64,000 bases of DNA from Pluralibacter gergoviae ATCC 33028 = NBRC 105706 (GTDB taxonomy: Bacteria > Pseudomonadota > Gammaproteobacteria > Enterobacterales > Enterobacteriaceae), in the NCBI RefSeq assembly GCF_001598855.1, contig NZ_BCZS01000004.1, positions 1 through 64,000 of the forward strand, in the 5' to 3' direction. The position numbers were made by a program, and so were the translations under genes. Below, piece after piece: positions 47,233 through 57,390 of the stretch. Each line of letters starts with the position of its first letter. The stretch's first letter is position 1. A model generated the notes under the pieces. It had not been told where the DNA came from and ran no database searches. It worked only from the letters and a program-made list of their open reading frames with translations.

Positions 47233-47931
47233 TCAGAACACCAGATGTTCTGCGCGTACAATCATTGACATACCAGAAGTCAGCTGTACACGAACGCCAT
47301 CTTTGGTGATCTCCAGTACAGTGGCATCCATTGCGTTGTTGCCCGCTTTTACTTTCAGAGACTGGCCAACGGATAATTCGGACACATCTGAGACCGGAGT
47401 GAATTTCTCTTCACGTTCCGGACGCGGCGCTTTGGCGGCGGCGGGTCTCTCGCTGTTGCGCGGTTTGCGCTGCTCGCTGCCTTCAGGCTTGCGGCGCGGC
47501 TGCGGACGCGGTTTACGCTCGCGACGCGGCGCACCTTCCTGCTCGCCGGCGGCAGCGGCGGCTTCACGCCTCTTCGCCTGCTGCTCGGCGCGCTGGGCCT
47601 GCACGCGGGCTTTGGCCTCTTCCAGCTGCTGGCGGGCATGCTGAACGTGCTGTTCATCCAGTTCGCCGCAGGCATTACCGTCCAGATCAACGCGGGTCGC
47701 GCCGGCTTTGATACCGTACAGGTAGCGCCAGCTGGAGGTATAAAGACGTAAAGCAGAGCGCAGCTGAGTTTTGCTGAGATTCATCTCACCCTCAACGCGC
47801 GCCACCAGATCCTGAAAAATACCAATTTTCAGCGGGCGCGCTTCGCCTTCAGCACTAAAACAGTGGGGAAAGCGTTCGGCCAGAAAAGCGATAACTTCTT
47901 TACTGCTATTCAACTTAGGTTGATTTTCCAT
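47233..47931 (-). CDS. proQ: RNA chaperone ProQ
   Basis: ProQ is a FinO-domain RNA-binding protein that stabilises many sRNAs and mRNA 3' ends and supports ProP activity. The 232-residue protein has an N-terminal FinO domain (about 1-125, [18 protein letters not shown]...[19 protein letters not shown]), a basic and alanine-rich linker ([16 protein letters not shown]) and a C-terminal Tudor-like domain ([35 protein letters not shown]). It lies upstream of prc as in E. coli. Confidence 0.97.
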   Translation of the reverse strand: MENQPKLNSSKEVIAFLAERFPHCFSAEGEARPLKIGIFQDLVARVEGEMNLSKTQLRSALRLYTSSWRYLYGIKAGATRVDLDGNACGELDEQHVQHARQQLEEAKARVQAQRAEQQAKRREAAAAAGEQEGAPRRERKPRPQPRRKPEGSEQRKPRNSERPAAAKAPRPEREEKFTPVSDVSELSVGQSLKVKAGNNAMDATVLEITKDGVRVQLTSGMSMIVRAEHLVF

Positions 47932-48028
47932 GAAATTTCCTGATTACAACGGACGTAGCCAACTTTCCGCAGGCATGAACAGGCGCCATTATAATGACGC
48001 CATCGGTAATTGCTACGTTATCCGTTGA

Positions 48029-48526
48029 TTATCCTGCGACAGGCTGAAAGAATTTATGATAATCGGTCCCCGCAAGCAGCGCTTCAAGCTGGCTGACCAG
48101 CTGGCAAAGCCCCTGCTCATCCTCAGCACTAAACCGCGAATACGCGGTGCTGTCGATGTCAAGAACGCCAATGACTTGCCCATTTACGACAAGCGGCAGC
48201 ACAATTTCAGCGTTGCTGGCGGCATCGCAGGCGATGTGGCCATCGAAGGCGTGAACGTCATCGACGCGCTGCACCTTGCGGCTGGCGGCGGCGGTACCGC
48301 ACACACCGCGCCCGACGGGAATGCGCACGCAGGCAATTTTGCCCTGGAACGGCCCCAGTACCAGCGTATCCCCTTCGAGCAGATAAAACCCCGCCCAGTT
48401 GACGTCGCTCAGACGTTCGTAGAGCAGCGCGCTGGTATTAGAGAGTGTGGCTAAAAAACTGGTTTCACCTGCCATTAATGCCTGAAAATCGCGGTTAAGC
48501 TCCGCGTAAAATGCTATTTTGCTCAT
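48029..48526 (-). CDS. msrC: Free methionine-(R)-sulfoxide reductase MsrC
   Basis: MsrC reduces free methionine-R-sulfoxide using a GAF domain with redox cysteines. The 165-residue protein contains NWAGFYLLEGDTLVLGPFQG and the three expected cysteines in KIACVRIPVGRGVCGTAA and GHIACDAASNAEIVLP. It is divergent from letA across 131 bp, as in other enterics. Confidence 0.95.
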   Translation of the reverse strand: MSKIAFYAELNRDFQALMAGETSFLATLSNTSALLYERLSDVNWAGFYLLEGDTLVLGPFQGKIACVRIPVGRGVCGTAAASRKVQRVDDVHAFDGHIACDAASNAEIVLPLVVNGQVIGVLDIDSTAYSRFSAEDEQGLCQLVSQLEALLAGTDYHKFFQPVAG

Positions 48527-48657
48527 TTTATATTCACTTGTTACTGTCGTTAACTACCACTACACAGCGTAATAAAATAATCATTAATTACGCGTAGGCT
48601 CAAGTTGATTTCATTCATGTTAAGATAGCGTTATACATCCATTTTAAAAACCACTAA

Positions 48658-49941
48658 ATGGCACGAAGAGCGACTCAAATAACGCCGGGTAAAAAAATTA
48701 CGATTCACGCCATCCGTGAACCCCTCGCCCTGCCTGCCTATCACCGCTGCCCGGAGTGCGACACCCTGTTCAGACTGCCGCCGGTGAAAACGCACCAGCT
48801 GGCGCGCTGTCCCTGCTGCAATGCGAAAATTCGCAGCGGCCGCGACTGGTCGCTGACCCGGCTCGGGGCCATGGCCATCACCATGCTGCTGCTGATGCCC
48901 TTCGCCTGGAGCGAACCGCTGCTGCACCTGGATCTGTTCGGTATGCAGCTTAACGCCAGCCTGCTGCAGGGGATCTGGCAGATGACCGATCAGGGCGATC
49001 CTATCCCCGCCGCCATGGTGTTTTTCTGCACGGTCGGCGCGCCGCTGGTGCTGGTGATGGCGATTGCCTATCTCTGGCTCGGCAATATCCTCGGCATGAA
49101 CCTGCGTCCGGTCCTTATCATGCTGGAGAAGCTTAAAGAGTGGGTCATGCTCGATATTTACCTGGTGGGCATTGGCGTCGCCTCTATCAAGGTTCAGGAC
49201 TACGCCTTCCTGCAGCCGGGCATCGGCCTGATTGCCTTCGTCTCGCTGGTGCTGCTGAGTATTCTGACCCTGATTCACCTTAACGTTGAGCAGCTGTGGG
49301 ACCGCTTCTATCCCCAGCGCCCTGCCCTGCGTCCGGACCCCGGCCTGCAGGTCTGCCTTGGCTGCTATCACACGGGGTTTGCCGACGCCCGGGGCCGCTG
49401 CCGCCGCTGCCATATCCCGCTGCGCCACCGCCAGCCCTACAGCCTGCAGAAGAGCTGGGCCGCACTCATCGCCTCGCTGATTTTTCTGTTTCCGGCCAAC
49501 ATGCTGCCTATCTCAATCATCTACGTGAACGGCGCCCGCCAGGACGACACGATCCTCTCCGGCATCATGTCGCTTGCCAGTAGCAATATCGCCGTTGCCG
49601 CCGTGGTGTTTATCGCCAGTATCCTGGTGCCGTTTACCAAAGTGCTGGTGCTGCTGACGCTGCTTATCTCTATTCATTTTAAGTGCGAACAGGGGCTGAA
49701 AACGCGTATTCTGCTGCTGCGGATCGTCACCTGGATTGGCCGCTGGTCAATGCTCGACCTGTTCGTGATGGCGCTGACGATGTCGCTTATCAATCGCGAC
49801 CAGCTGCTTGCTTTTACTATGGGGCCCGCCGCGTTCTATTTCGGCGCAGCGGTAATATTGACTATTCTTGCTGTTGAATGGCTGGACAGCCGCTTACTTT
49901 GGGACGCACATGAGTCAGGAAACGCCCGCTTCACCGACTGA
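48658..49941 (+). CDS. letA: LetA membrane component of the LetAB lipid transporter
   Basis: LetA (YebS, PqiA family) is the inner-membrane partner that loads lipids into the LetB tunnel spanning the periplasm. The 427-residue protein has two zinc-ribbon motifs (CPECDTLF...CPCCNAKI and CLGCYHTGF...CRRCHIPL), each followed by a block of membrane helices. Conserved [13 protein letters not shown] and [20 protein letters not shown] segments are present. Its end overlaps letB by 32 bases. Confidence 0.96.
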   Translation: MARRATQITPGKKITIHAIREPLALPAYHRCPECDTLFRLPPVKTHQLARCPCCNAKIRSGRDWSLTRLGAMAITMLLLMPFAWSEPLLHLDLFGMQLNASLLQGIWQMTDQGDPIPAAMVFFCTVGAPLVLVMAIAYLWLGNILGMNLRPVLIMLEKLKEWVMLDIYLVGIGVASIKVQDYAFLQPGIGLIAFVSLVLLSILTLIHLNVEQLWDRFYPQRPALRPDPGLQVCLGCYHTGFADARGRCRRCHIPLRHRQPYSLQKSWAALIASLIFLFPANMLPISIIYVNGARQDDTILSGIMSLASSNIAVAAVVFIASILVPFTKVLVLLTLLISIHFKCEQGLKTRILLLRIVTWIGRWSMLDLFVMALTMSLINRDQLLAFTMGPAAFYFGAAVILTILAVEWLDSRLLWDAHESGNARFTD

Positions 49942-52540
49942 AGCGCGAATTAAAACCAAACGCCGTATTTCGCCTTTCTGGCTGCTGCCGATAATCGCTC
50001 TGCTGATTGCTGGCTGGCTAATCTGGACCACCTATGAGGATCGCGGCACCACCGTCACCATCGACTTCATGTCCGCTGACGGCATCGTCCCTGGCCGAAC
50101 TCCGGTTCGCTATCAGGGCGTGGAAGTCGGCACCGTGCAGGAGATCAGCCTCAGCAAGGATCTCAATAAAATTGAGGTTAAGGTCAGCATTAAAAACAGC
50201 ATGAAGGACGCGCTGCGCGATCAAACGCAGTTCTGGCTGGTGACGCCCAAAGCCTCTCTGGCAGGCGTTTCGGGGCTTGATGCGCTGGTGGGCGGTAACT
50301 ATATCGGCATGATGCCCGGGGAAGGTAAAGAGCAGGATCACTTTACGGCACTGGATACTCAGCCCCGTTTCCACCTCAATAACGGCGAATTGATGATCCA
50401 TCTGCACGCGGCCGACCTCGGCTCCCTGAGCAGCGGTTCGCTGGTCTACTTCCGCAAGATCCCGGTAGGCCGGGTGTATGACTACTCCATCAACACCAAT
50501 CACCAGGGCGTGACTATCGATCTGCTGATTGAACGCCGCTTCACTAACCTGGTGAAAAAAGGCAGCCGCTTCTGGAACGTGTCTGGCGTGAAGGCCGATG
50601 TCGGCTTCGGCGGGGCGAAAGTACAGCTTGAAAGCCTGGCGGCGCTGGTTAACGGCGCCATCGCCTTTGACTCGCCGGCGGACTCTAAACCGGCAGATCA
50701 GAACGACGATTTCGGGCTGTATGAGGATCTGGCGCACAGCCAGCGCGGGGTGATAGTGAAGCTCGATCTGCCGGGCGGCGATGGGCTGAAGGCGGGTTCC
50801 ACCGCGCTGATGTATCAGGGTCTGGAAGTCGGCCAACTGACCAAGGTTAACCTCAATCCCGGCGGTACGGTAACCGGCGAAATGACCGTCGATCCGAGCG
50901 TCGTCAGCCTGCTGCGGGAGAATACCCGCATCGAGCTGCGCAATCCGAAGATCTCGCTGGACAACGCCAACCTCAGCTCGCTGCTGACCGGCAGCACCTT
51001 TGAGCTGGTGCCCGGCGACGGCGAGCCGCGCGACCATTTCGTGGTCGTGCCGGCCGATAAAACCCTGCTCCAGCAGCCGGGGGTCATCACCTTTACGCTG
51101 ACCGCGCCGGACTCCTACGGCATTGACGGCGGACAGCCGATCATCCTGCACGGCGTCAAAGTTGGCCAGATCCTTGAGCGTAAGCTGGGCGCCAGCGGGG
51201 TAACGTTCTCGGCGGCGATAGATCCGCAGTACCGGGATCTGCTCCACGGCGACAGTAAGTTCGTGGTCAACAGCCGGGTAGACGTTAAGGTTGGTCTCGA
51301 CGGCGTCGAGTTCCTCGGCGCCAGCGCCAGCGAGTGGCTCAGCGGCGGTATCCGCATTCTGCCGGGCAAGAGCGGCGCCATGAAGGATTCCTATCCGCTG
51401 TACGCCAATCTGGAGAAGGCGCTGGAGAACAGTATCGGCGACCTGCCGACCACCACCCTGACGCTTACGGCCAGCTCGCTGCCGGACGTGCAGGCGGGCT
51501 CGGTGGTGCTGTACCGCAAATTTGAGGTGGGTGAAGTCATTACCGTCCGTCCGCGGACCAATGCCTTCGATATCGATCTGCACATTAAGCCGGAGTATCG
51601 CCAGCTGCTGAAGCCCGACAGCGTCTTCTGGGCCGAGGGCGGCGCGAAAGTGCAGCTCAACGGCGCCGGGCTGACGGTACAGGCCTCGCCGCTCGCCCGC
51701 GCGCTGAAGGGCGCCATCAGCTTTGACAGCCTCAGCGGCGCCAACCAGCGCAAGGGCGATAAGCGCATTCTCTATCCGTCAGAGACCGCGGCGCGCGCCG
51801 TCGGCGGGCAGATAACGCTCCACGCCTTTGACGCCGGCAAGCTGGCGGCGGGGATGCCTATCCGCTATCTGGGGATCGACATCGGCCAGGTCCAGAGCCT
51901 GGAACTTATCACCAACCGCAATGAGGTGCAGGCCAAAGCGGTACTCTATCCGGAGTATGTCCAGACCTTCGCCCGCGCCGGAACGCGCTTCTCGGTGGTG
52001 ACGCCGCAGATCTCCGCCGCCGGGGTCGAGCATCTGGATACCCTGCTGCAGCCCTATATCAACGTCGAGCAGGGCCGTAAGGGCGCGCCGAAACGCGATT
52101 TTGAGCTGCAGGAAGCGACCATTACCGACTCCCGCTATCTCGATGGCCTGAGCATCGTGGTCGAAGCGCCGGAAGCCGGTTCGCTGAGCATCGGCACGCC
52201 GGTACTGTTCAGGGGCATCGAAGTCGGTACGGTAACCGGCCTGCAGCTCGGCTCGCTCTCCGATCGCGTGATGGTTGCCCTGCGCATCAGCCAGCGCTAC
52301 CAGCACCTGGTGCGCAATAACTCGGTGTTCTGGCTGGCCTCCGGCTACTCGCTGGACTTCGGCATCATCGGTGGGGTAGTGAAAACCGGCACCTTCAATC
52401 AGTTCATTCGCGGCGGTATCGCCTTCGCCACGCCGCCGGGCACGCCGCTGGCCCCCAAGGCCCAGGAGGGGAAACACTTCCTGCTGCAGGATGCCGAACC
52501 GAAAGAGTGGCGCACCTGGGGTACCGCCCTGCCGCGCTAG
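49910..52540 (+). CDS. letB: LetB seven-MCE-domain periplasmic tunnel
   Basis: LetB (YebT) forms a hexameric tunnel of stacked MCE rings between inner and outer membranes for lipid traffic. The 876-residue protein has one N-terminal membrane helix ([17 protein letters not shown]) and seven MCE repeats, each recognisable by a G-x-VxYxGxxVGxV-like segment (for example [79 protein letters not shown]). ATG 49910 (MSQETPAS) lies inside letA, consistent with coupling; 14 upstream in-frame codons are not supported. Confidence 0.96.
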   Translation: MSQETPASPTEARIKTKRRISPFWLLPIIALLIAGWLIWTTYEDRGTTVTIDFMSADGIVPGRTPVRYQGVEVGTVQEISLSKDLNKIEVKVSIKNSMKDALRDQTQFWLVTPKASLAGVSGLDALVGGNYIGMMPGEGKEQDHFTALDTQPRFHLNNGELMIHLHAADLGSLSSGSLVYFRKIPVGRVYDYSINTNHQGVTIDLLIERRFTNLVKKGSRFWNVSGVKADVGFGGAKVQLESLAALVNGAIAFDSPADSKPADQNDDFGLYEDLAHSQRGVIVKLDLPGGDGLKAGSTALMYQGLEVGQLTKVNLNPGGTVTGEMTVDPSVVSLLRENTRIELRNPKISLDNANLSSLLTGSTFELVPGDGEPRDHFVVVPADKTLLQQPGVITFTLTAPDSYGIDGGQPIILHGVKVGQILERKLGASGVTFSAAIDPQYRDLLHGDSKFVVNSRVDVKVGLDGVEFLGASASEWLSGGIRILPGKSGAMKDSYPLYANLEKALENSIGDLPTTTLTLTASSLPDVQAGSVVLYRKFEVGEVITVRPRTNAFDIDLHIKPEYRQLLKPDSVFWAEGGAKVQLNGAGLTVQASPLARALKGAISFDSLSGANQRKGDKRILYPSETAARAVGGQITLHAFDAGKLAAGMPIRYLGIDIGQVQSLELITNRNEVQAKAVLYPEYVQTFARAGTRFSVVTPQISAAGVEHLDTLLQPYINVEQGRKGAPKRDFELQEATITDSRYLDGLSIVVEAPEAGSLSIGTPVLFRGIEVGTVTGLQLGSLSDRVMVALRISQRYQHLVRNNSVFWLASGYSLDFGIIGGVVKTGTFNQFIRGGIAFATPPGTPLAPKAQEGKHFLLQDAEPKEWRTWGTALPR

Positions 52541-52546
52541 CCCCGT

Positions 52547-52574
52547 CGACGCCGGCTTCTTGCTGCCGGCGTCG
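52547..52574 (+). terminator. Hairpin after letB
   Basis: CGACGCCGGC (52547-52556) pairs perfectly with 52565-52574 six bases after the letB stop. It lacks a T-run; transcription into rsmF may partly continue. Confidence 0.55.
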
Positions 52575-52613
52575 ATGTGCTAAACTGCGCGCCTCTTTCT
52601 GTAAACGTATTTT

Positions 52614-54056
52614 GTGAACGTGGTGCGCTTCGTGGCTTATCTTCCCGACCCTTTTCTCGACCTGATGCGTGCGGCCATGCCGCCGCATCTCTCCTTTGAC
52701 GACTTCCTCGCCGCCTGCGGCCGCCCGCTGCGCCGCAGCATTCGGGTTAACACGCTGAAGATCTCAGTCGCCGACTTTCTGCAGCTGGTGGCCCCCTACG
52801 GCTGGCAGCTGACGCCGGTGCCGTGGTGCGAAGAGGGATTCTGGATCGAGCGCGAGAACGAAGACGCGCTGGCGCTGGGCAGCGCCGCAGAGCACCTCAG
52901 CGGTCTGTTTTATATTCAGGAAGCCAGCTCAATGCTGCCGGTCGCCGCCCTGTTTGCCGACGACAACCGGCCCCGCCGGGTGATGGACGTCGCGGCGGCG
53001 CCCGGCTCCAAGACCACGCAGATTGCCGCCCGGATGGGCAACGCCGGGCTGATCCTCGCTAACGAATTTTCCGCCAGCCGGGTGAAGGTGCTCCACGCCA
53101 ACATCAGCCGCTGCGGCGTCAGCAACGTCGCCCTGACCCACTTTGACGGTCGGGTATTCGGCCCCGCGCTGCCGGAGGCGTTCGACGCTATCCTGCTCGA
53201 CGCCCCCTGCTCCGGCGAAGGCGTAGTGCGTAAAGATCCCGATGCGCTGAAAAACTGGTCGCCGGAGAGCAATCGCGAGATTGCCGACACCCAGAAGGCG
53301 CTGATCGACAGCGCCTTTCACGCCCTGCGCCCCGGCGGGACGCTGGTCTACTCCACCTGCACCCTCAACCGGGAAGAGAATGAAGAGGTGCTGGCGTGGC
53401 TGCTGGCCCGCTATCCGCAGGCGGCTGAGATAGCGCCGCTGGACAACCTGTTTCCCGACGCCGGGCGGGCGCTGACCCCGGAGGGATTTCTGCACGTCTT
53501 TCCGCAGATTTACGACTGCGAAGGCTTCTTCGTGGCCCGCCTGCGCAAAACCGCCTCCGTGCCGCCGCTGCCGGCCCCCGGCTATAAGGTGGGTAAATTC
53601 CCGTTCACGCCGATGAAGGGCCGGGAGGCCGCCGCCGTTGAGCAGGCCGCCGCGGCCGTCGGCCTGCAGTGGAGCAACGACCTGCGCCTGTGGCAGCGCG
53701 ACAAAGAGATCTGGCTTTTCCCCGAAGATATTGACGCCCTGGCGGGCAAAGTGCGCTTTTCGCGCATCGGCATTCGGCTGGCAGAGTGCTACAACAAGGG
53801 CTACCGCTGGCAGCATGAAGCGGTCATCGCCCTGCCCTTCCGCCCCGAGTTCGCCTTCGAGCTGAGCGAAAGCGATGCCGCTGAATGGTACCGCGGTCGC
53901 GACGTCTGGCCCGAGCCCGCCCCGGCGCAAAGTGAAGTTATCGTGACCTTTCAGGGACATCCTCTGGGGCTGGCCAAGCGCGTCGGCTCCCGGCTGAAGA
54001 ACAGCTATCCGCGCGAGCTGGTCCGCGACGGAAAGCTGTTCACAGAAATGTCGTGA
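52614..54056 (+). CDS. rsmF: 16S rRNA m5C1407 methyltransferase RsmF
   Basis: RsmF methylates C1407 of 16S rRNA in the 30S subunit. The protein of about 480 residues has the m5C methyltransferase core: SAM motif [15 protein letters not shown], catalytic PC motif [16 protein letters not shown] and [12 protein letters not shown] with the second cysteine, then C-terminal PUA-like domains. The start is uncertain: GTG 52614 opens the frame, but GTG 52632 (giving [11 protein letters not shown]) aligns better with the E. coli start as I recall it. No strong ribosome site decides between them. Confidence 0.94.
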   Translation: MNVVRFVAYLPDPFLDLMRAAMPPHLSFDDFLAACGRPLRRSIRVNTLKISVADFLQLVAPYGWQLTPVPWCEEGFWIERENEDALALGSAAEHLSGLFYIQEASSMLPVAALFADDNRPRRVMDVAAAPGSKTTQIAARMGNAGLILANEFSASRVKVLHANISRCGVSNVALTHFDGRVFGPALPEAFDAILLDAPCSGEGVVRKDPDALKNWSPESNREIADTQKALIDSAFHALRPGGTLVYSTCTLNREENEEVLAWLLARYPQAAEIAPLDNLFPDAGRALTPEGFLHVFPQIYDCEGFFVARLRKTASVPPLPAPGYKVGKFPFTPMKGREAAAVEQAAAAVGLQWSNDLRLWQRDKEIWLFPEDIDALAGKVRFSRIGIRLAECYNKGYRWQHEAVIALPFRPEFAFELSESDAAEWYRGRDVWPEPAPAQSEVIVTFQGHPLGLAKRVGSRLKNSYPRELVRDGKLFTEMS

Positions 54057-54167
54057 TATAGTTCAAAAATTGCGCACTTTTTTACTGGAAATTATTTCCG
54101 TTTTGTCTAGGATGTAGTTGTGACGACCTACTGGTCGTACCACGCCCAGCAGACAACGGAGAGCACT

Positions 54168-54407
54168 ATGGCTAAAACCAGCGTACGTATCGGCGCCTTC
54201 GAAATTGACGACGCCGAGCTGCACAGCGAGCAGCAAGGGGAGCGCACGTTAAGCATTCCCTGTAAATCCGATCCCGACCTGTGTATGCAGTTAGACGGCT
54301 GGGATGCCGAAACCAGCATCCTCGCCTTCCTCAATGGAGAAAAATCTGTCCTTTACCGCCAGCACTACGATCGCCAGTCCGATGCCTGGGTCATGCGCCT
54401 GGCCTGA
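54168..54407 (+). CDS. yebV: Small conserved protein YebV
   Basis: This 79-residue protein (MAKTSVRIGAFEIDDAELHSEQQGERTLSIPCKSDPDLCMQLDGWDAETSI..., shown in part) matches YebV, a short enteric protein of unknown function. Two cysteines lie in IPCKSDPDLCMQ. ATG 54168 follows GGAGAGC; the upstream in-frame codons have no ribosome site. It is followed by an intrinsic terminator and yebW. Confidence 0.91.
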   Translation: MAKTSVRIGAFEIDDAELHSEQQGERTLSIPCKSDPDLCMQLDGWDAETSILAFLNGEKSVLYRQHYDRQSDAWVMRLA

Positions 54408-54416
54408 CTCAAGATG

Positions 54417-54444
54417 AACCCGCCCGCAGGCGGGTTATTTATTC
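54417..54444 (+). terminator. yebV terminator
   Basis: AACCCGCC (54417-54424) pairs with GGCGGGTT (54429-54436), followed by ATTTATT, about ten bases after the yebV stop. Confidence 0.8.
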
Positions 54445-54499
54445 CCTGCCCTGCCGTTTTCACCTACACTCACTTCAGGCTTTATGGTTTGAGGAAGAG

Positions 54500-54691
54500 A
54501 TGTACGCTCTGGTTCTGTTTATCTGCTATCTCGACGGCGGCTGCGAGGACATCGTGCTGGATGTCTACAACAGCGAAACGCAGTGCATCCACGCAATGGA
54601 CGTTCAGCGGCTACGCTACGGCGGCTGCTACCCGGTGGAAGATTACATCGACAGCTTCTGGCGCCCGGCGCAGGAATTCAGCGATTTTTAG
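54500..54691 (+). CDS. yebW: Small conserved protein YebW
   Basis: This 63-residue protein (MYALVLFICYLDGGCEDIVLD...GGCYPVEDYIDSFWRPAQEF) matches YebW. It has several cysteines and an N-terminal hydrophobic stretch but no clear signal peptide. The function is unknown. The ribosome site GAGGAAGAG precedes ATG 54500. In E. coli, as I recall, the phosphatase gene pphA follows; here a small membrane ORF does. Confidence 0.91.
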   Translation: MYALVLFICYLDGGCEDIVLDVYNSETQCIHAMDVQRLRYGGCYPVEDYIDSFWRPAQEFSDF

Positions 54692-54776
54692 GCGATAGCA
54701 TTAACTGCAATTGCACCGCCTTGTCCAGTTTCGCTATTATTCTTGGTTATTCTGGCGTAAACAGAAAGAGTGGGTA

Positions 54777-54920
54777 ATGAGCAAAACTGAAACAGCATTG
54801 ATAGTTCTGGTTATGCTGATCCTCGCTTTTGGCATCTGGTTTATCTTCAGCGGCGCTATCTGGTCCTTCGTCAGCTACTTTGAAACTCTCCTTTATCCCG
54901 AATTACACACGCCGAAATAG
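54777..54920 (+). CDS. Hypothetical single-pass small membrane protein, 47 residues
   Basis: This ORF starts at ATG 54777 behind AAGAG/GGG and encodes MSKTETALIVLVMLILAFGI followed by WFIFSGAIWSFVSYFETLLY and a short polar tail. One membrane helix covers about residues 7-27, with an aromatic-rich amphipathic segment after it. I do not recognise a named family. Its size, good ribosome site and codon use make it a believable small protein gene. It sits between yebW and the SraC/SdsR locus, in the place of pphA. Confidence 0.65.
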   Translation: MSKTETALIVLVMLILAFGIWFIFSGAIWSFVSYFETLLYPELHTPK

Positions 54921-55075
54921 TTATCTCCCGCCCCCCAAATCCGAGAAATGCCGCATTAATTGCGTAAAAGAAATGTTAAAGCGTTTTTTCCTGTGGTATA
55001 ACGGATGGCAACGGAATACAGAGGTCAGGTTATTGTCAGAGGAGCTGATGATAACGGGCTGATTTCCCTTTAAAT

Positions 55076-55179
55076 AAAAAGAGACCGAATACGAGTCCTG
55101 TATTCGGTCCAGGGAAATGGCTCTTGGGAGAGAGCCGTGCGCTAAAAGTTGGCATTGATGAAGGCTCAATCGCCTTGCC
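55076..55179 (-). ncRNA. sdsR: SdsR (RyeB) sigma-S-dependent small RNA
   Basis: On the minus strand the 104-base segment begins GGCAAGGCGATTGAGCC and ends in a terminator stem GACCGAATAC/GTATTCGGTC plus U5. It matches SdsR, as I remember it, almost base for base. SdsR is a Hfq-dependent stationary-phase RNA that represses targets such as ompD, mutS and tolC. The promoter shows CTATTCT at 55185-55191, five bases before the start, consistent with sigma-S preference. Confidence 0.93.
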
Positions 55180-55264
55180 TTATAAGAATAGATGACCGTG
55201 GCAGGTTTTCCAGTCCGCAGCCCCTGCGAACGCAAAAAAACCGTGAGCTTAACGGCGAAAGAAT

Positions 55265-55308
55265 AAAAAACCGCAGATTTTCCTCAACGGAAACTGCGGT
55301 TTTTTTTA
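55265..55308 (+). terminator. SraC terminator
   Basis: AACCGCAG (55269-55276) pairs with CTGCGGTT (55294-55301), with an inner TTTTCC/GGAAA extension, followed by T8. It is A-rich on the left and could also act on yebY transcripts from the minus strand. Confidence 0.92.
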
Positions 55309-55335
55309 TTGTCCTGGCTGCGCTAATGCATTAAG

Positions 55336-55674
55336 TCAGCAGAGCTTTTCCGCTTTGGCGATAAACGGCGCGAGGCTCATCTTCGCCCCCGGATGCTGCG
55401 GATCGTCGATCTGGATCACAGACAGCGGCTGGGCGGAGGTTTTGCCTTCTTTCACTTCCTGCTCCGCCACGCCGTTTAGCGGATATTGCACCAGGGTGCT
55501 GGGATTAATCACGTACAGGGCGTTGCCGGGGCGGCAGGTCAACATCACCTCTTCGCGGTTGAAGGCCCATTTATCCTTGCCAATTTCAAACCGGCTGACG
55601 GTGATGATCTGCGGTGCCGCCAGCGCCGCGCCGGACGAGGCCAGCAGCAGCAGTGTCAAAACGATTTTTTTCAT
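55336..55674 (-). CDS. yebY: DUF2511 periplasmic protein YebY
   Basis: This 112-residue protein has a signal peptide ([20 protein letters not shown]) and the YebY features: [25 protein letters not shown] and a final Cys (KAEKLC), suggesting a disulfide. It is the last gene of a yobA-yebZ-yebY cluster, so a link to periplasmic copper handling is suggested by context only. The start lies 15 bases after the yebZ stop. Confidence 0.93.
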   Translation of the reverse strand: MKKIVLTLLLLASSGAALAAPQIITVSRFEIGKDKWAFNREEVMLTCRPGNALYVINPSTLVQYPLNGVAEQEVKEGKTSAQPLSVIQIDDPQHPGAKMSLAPFIAKAEKLC

Positions 55675-55689
55675 GTATTAACCAGTTAG

Positions 55690-56559
55690 TCAGAACGGCT
55701 CCCAGGTGGCGAACAGACTTACCGCTGCCAGCACCAGAGCGCCTAAAACAATTTCCGCCTGGGTGGTACGGACCAACAGCCGCTCAGCGCGCCGCCCGTT
55801 CGTCGCCAACCCCGGCACCAGAAGATACCTGTTTGCCAGCGCAATAACCACCATCAGCGCCACCAGAGCACTTTTCAGCAACAGCGCCCTCCCCCAGTCC
55901 GAATCCGACAGCAGCCGCCCCTGGATCAGCAGCGTATTAACCGCACCGCTGGCGATGACCCCGGCCACGGCGAGGTGGCCGTAGCGGGAGAAGCGCATCA
56001 TGGCCGCCAGCGCCGCCTGCCGCCAGCGGCCGTGCGCCAGGCGCAGGCAGTAAAGAAACGGCAGCAGCCCGCCCAGCCAGGCGGCGCCGCACAGCAGGTG
56101 AAGCGTATGATTAATTCGCTGAAGCACGCCCGCCGTGCCGCCGTGCATCGCGGCGTGGCCAACGCTCGCCTGCAGCATAAACTGCCCGATGCACAGCACG
56201 AGCAGCAGCGCCGCCGCGCGGCGCGGGCGCAGAAGCACCGCCGCCAGCGTCAGCCAGGCAAGGACAATTTGCCACAGCCAGACGCTGCCGAAGCGGGTAT
56301 CCGCCACCGCCTGCCAGATCGGCGGGCTGAGGACATCCGCCCAGCCGCTGCCCATCAGGCCGCCCTGGACAATCAATATCAGCGTTGCGCTGAGAGCATT
56401 GAGCCACAGCGCGCAGGCAAGGGTTGAACCGTAGCGGCGGCGCAGCAGCCGACGCAGGGGGTACGGCGCCCACCAGGCCGCATAAAGGGCGTAGCCAAAG
56501 GCGGCCATCAGCGCGGCAAAGTGCAGCAGCCTCAGAGCGATATACAGCGCGTCCAGCAT
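55690..56559 (-). CDS. yebZ: CopD-family copper resistance membrane protein YebZ
   Basis: This 289-residue protein has about eight hydrophobic segments and resembles the CopD/PcoD inner-membrane copper-resistance family (RLLHFAALMAAFGYALYAAWW, SVGHAAMHGGTAG, INHTLHLLCGAAWLGGLLPFL, with histidines that may bind metal). It starts three bases after the copC-like yobA, so the two are coupled, and it precedes yebY. A role in periplasmic copper uptake or tolerance is inferred from the family. Confidence 0.93.
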   Translation of the reverse strand: MLDALYIALRLLHFAALMAAFGYALYAAWWAPYPLRRLLRRRYGSTLACALWLNALSATLILIVQGGLMGSGWADVLSPPIWQAVADTRFGSVWLWQIVLAWLTLAAVLLRPRRAAALLLVLCIGQFMLQASVGHAAMHGGTAGVLQRINHTLHLLCGAAWLGGLLPFLYCLRLAHGRWRQAALAAMMRFSRYGHLAVAGVIASGAVNTLLIQGRLLSDSDWGRALLLKSALVALMVVIALANRYLLVPGLATNGRRAERLLVRTTQAEIVLGALVLAAVSLFATWEPF

Positions 56560-56562
56560 CCG

Positions 56563-56937
56563 CTACTTCACGCGAAAGCGGTACTGGCCCTGGGTTTTGT
56601 GCCCGTCAACTGATACAACGTGCCATGACACGGTATAAGTGCCGGGCTCAAGCGCCTGCCTGACCGGCACCACCAGGCGAGCGGCGTCGTCGGGGCTGCG
56701 CGCGGCGGGTCCGGTAGCCGCAGGCGCATCGCCGGGTCCGGTCAGGGTTACGCCGCTAAACTTCTCCTCCACGCCCTCGGAGAAGGTCAGGGTCAGTTCG
56801 CCAGGGGAGACGGCGACTTCCGTATCCGCAGCAGGCTGCTGGGCCTTGAGGTGCGCATGGGCCCACGCCCCGGCGGCGCCGGTGAGGGAGATGAAGAGTA
56901 TGCCTGCGCGCAGGGCGCGGGAAGCAGATGACGTCAT
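56563..56937 (-). CDS. yobA: CopC-family periplasmic copper-binding protein YobA
   Basis: This 124-residue protein has a signal peptide ending AGAWAHAHLKAQ, so the mature protein begins with histidines in the CopC copper-ligand position. It contains the family's ELTLTFSEGVEEKFSGVTL and TVSWHVVSVDGHKTQGQYRFRV, the latter with the second His cluster of the Cu(II) site. It heads the yobA-yebZ-yebY cluster and is divergent from holE. Confidence 0.94.
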   Translation of the reverse strand: MTSSASRALRAGILFISLTGAAGAWAHAHLKAQQPAADTEVAVSPGELTLTFSEGVEEKFSGVTLTGPGDAPAATGPAARSPDDAARLVVPVRQALEPGTYTVSWHVVSVDGHKTQGQYRFRVK

Positions 56938-57075
56938 GCAATCTATTCCTTGTCGTTATTTAACTGGAGTAGAGAATAACGCTGTATAATGGCTGCGTCG
57001 AGATTCGTTGCCGCCGGTCTTGCCATTCGCCGCGGCGATGGGTAACGTCTGACGCACAAGCATGAGGAGTAGAGA

Positions 57076-57306
57076 ATGGAAATTAATCTGGCCCGCCTTC
57101 CCCAGCAGGAGATGGACAAGATCAATGTCGATCTCGCCGCGGCGGGCGTGGCGTTCAAAGAGCGTTACAACATGCCGATAGTTGCGGAAGTGGTTGAGCG
57201 CGAGCAGCCTGCGCACCTGCGGGACTGGTTTCGCGAACGTCTTATCGCCCACCGCCTGGCGTCCGTTAATCTGTCGCGCCTGCCCTATGAGCCGAAACAG
57301 AAATAA
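57076..57306 (+). CDS. holE: DNA polymerase III theta subunit
   Basis: HolE stabilises the epsilon proofreading subunit in the polymerase III core. The 76-residue protein ([20 protein letters not shown], then [14 protein letters not shown] and [22 protein letters not shown]) matches theta throughout. The ribosome site GAGGAG precedes ATG 57076. It lies upstream of yobB and exoX on the same strand. Confidence 0.96.
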   Translation: MEINLARLPQQEMDKINVDLAAAGVAFKERYNMPIVAEVVEREQPAHLRDWFRERLIAHRLASVNLSRLPYEPKQK

Positions 57307-57390
57307 ATCTTACTGACCGATACACTTCCTTACGCGCGGCCTGCTACTATCCAAGAATAGTCCGAAGTTACTAAGTGAAAGGAAGCCACT

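Larger units (their letters stand above)
55043..55308 (+). ncRNA. sraC: SraC (RyeA) small RNA, antisense to SdsR
   Basis: The plus strand across this locus corresponds to E. coli SraC/RyeA, an RNA of about 250-275 nt that fully overlaps SdsR and pairs with it, leading to mutual processing by RNase III. The 3' end is set by the strong terminator at 55265-55308. The 5' end is estimated from a TATTGT -10-like hexamer at 55031-55036 and is uncertain by tens of bases. Confidence 0.7.

Noticed and set aside
47214-47261. Longer Prc N-terminus
   Set aside because: The extra codons precede a perfect signal peptide start at 47213 and run into the proQ end; there is no ribosome site.
50018-51583. 521-codon ORF opposite letB
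   Set aside because: It is antisense to letB, whose MCE repeats are unmistakable; the ORF shows no recognisable features.
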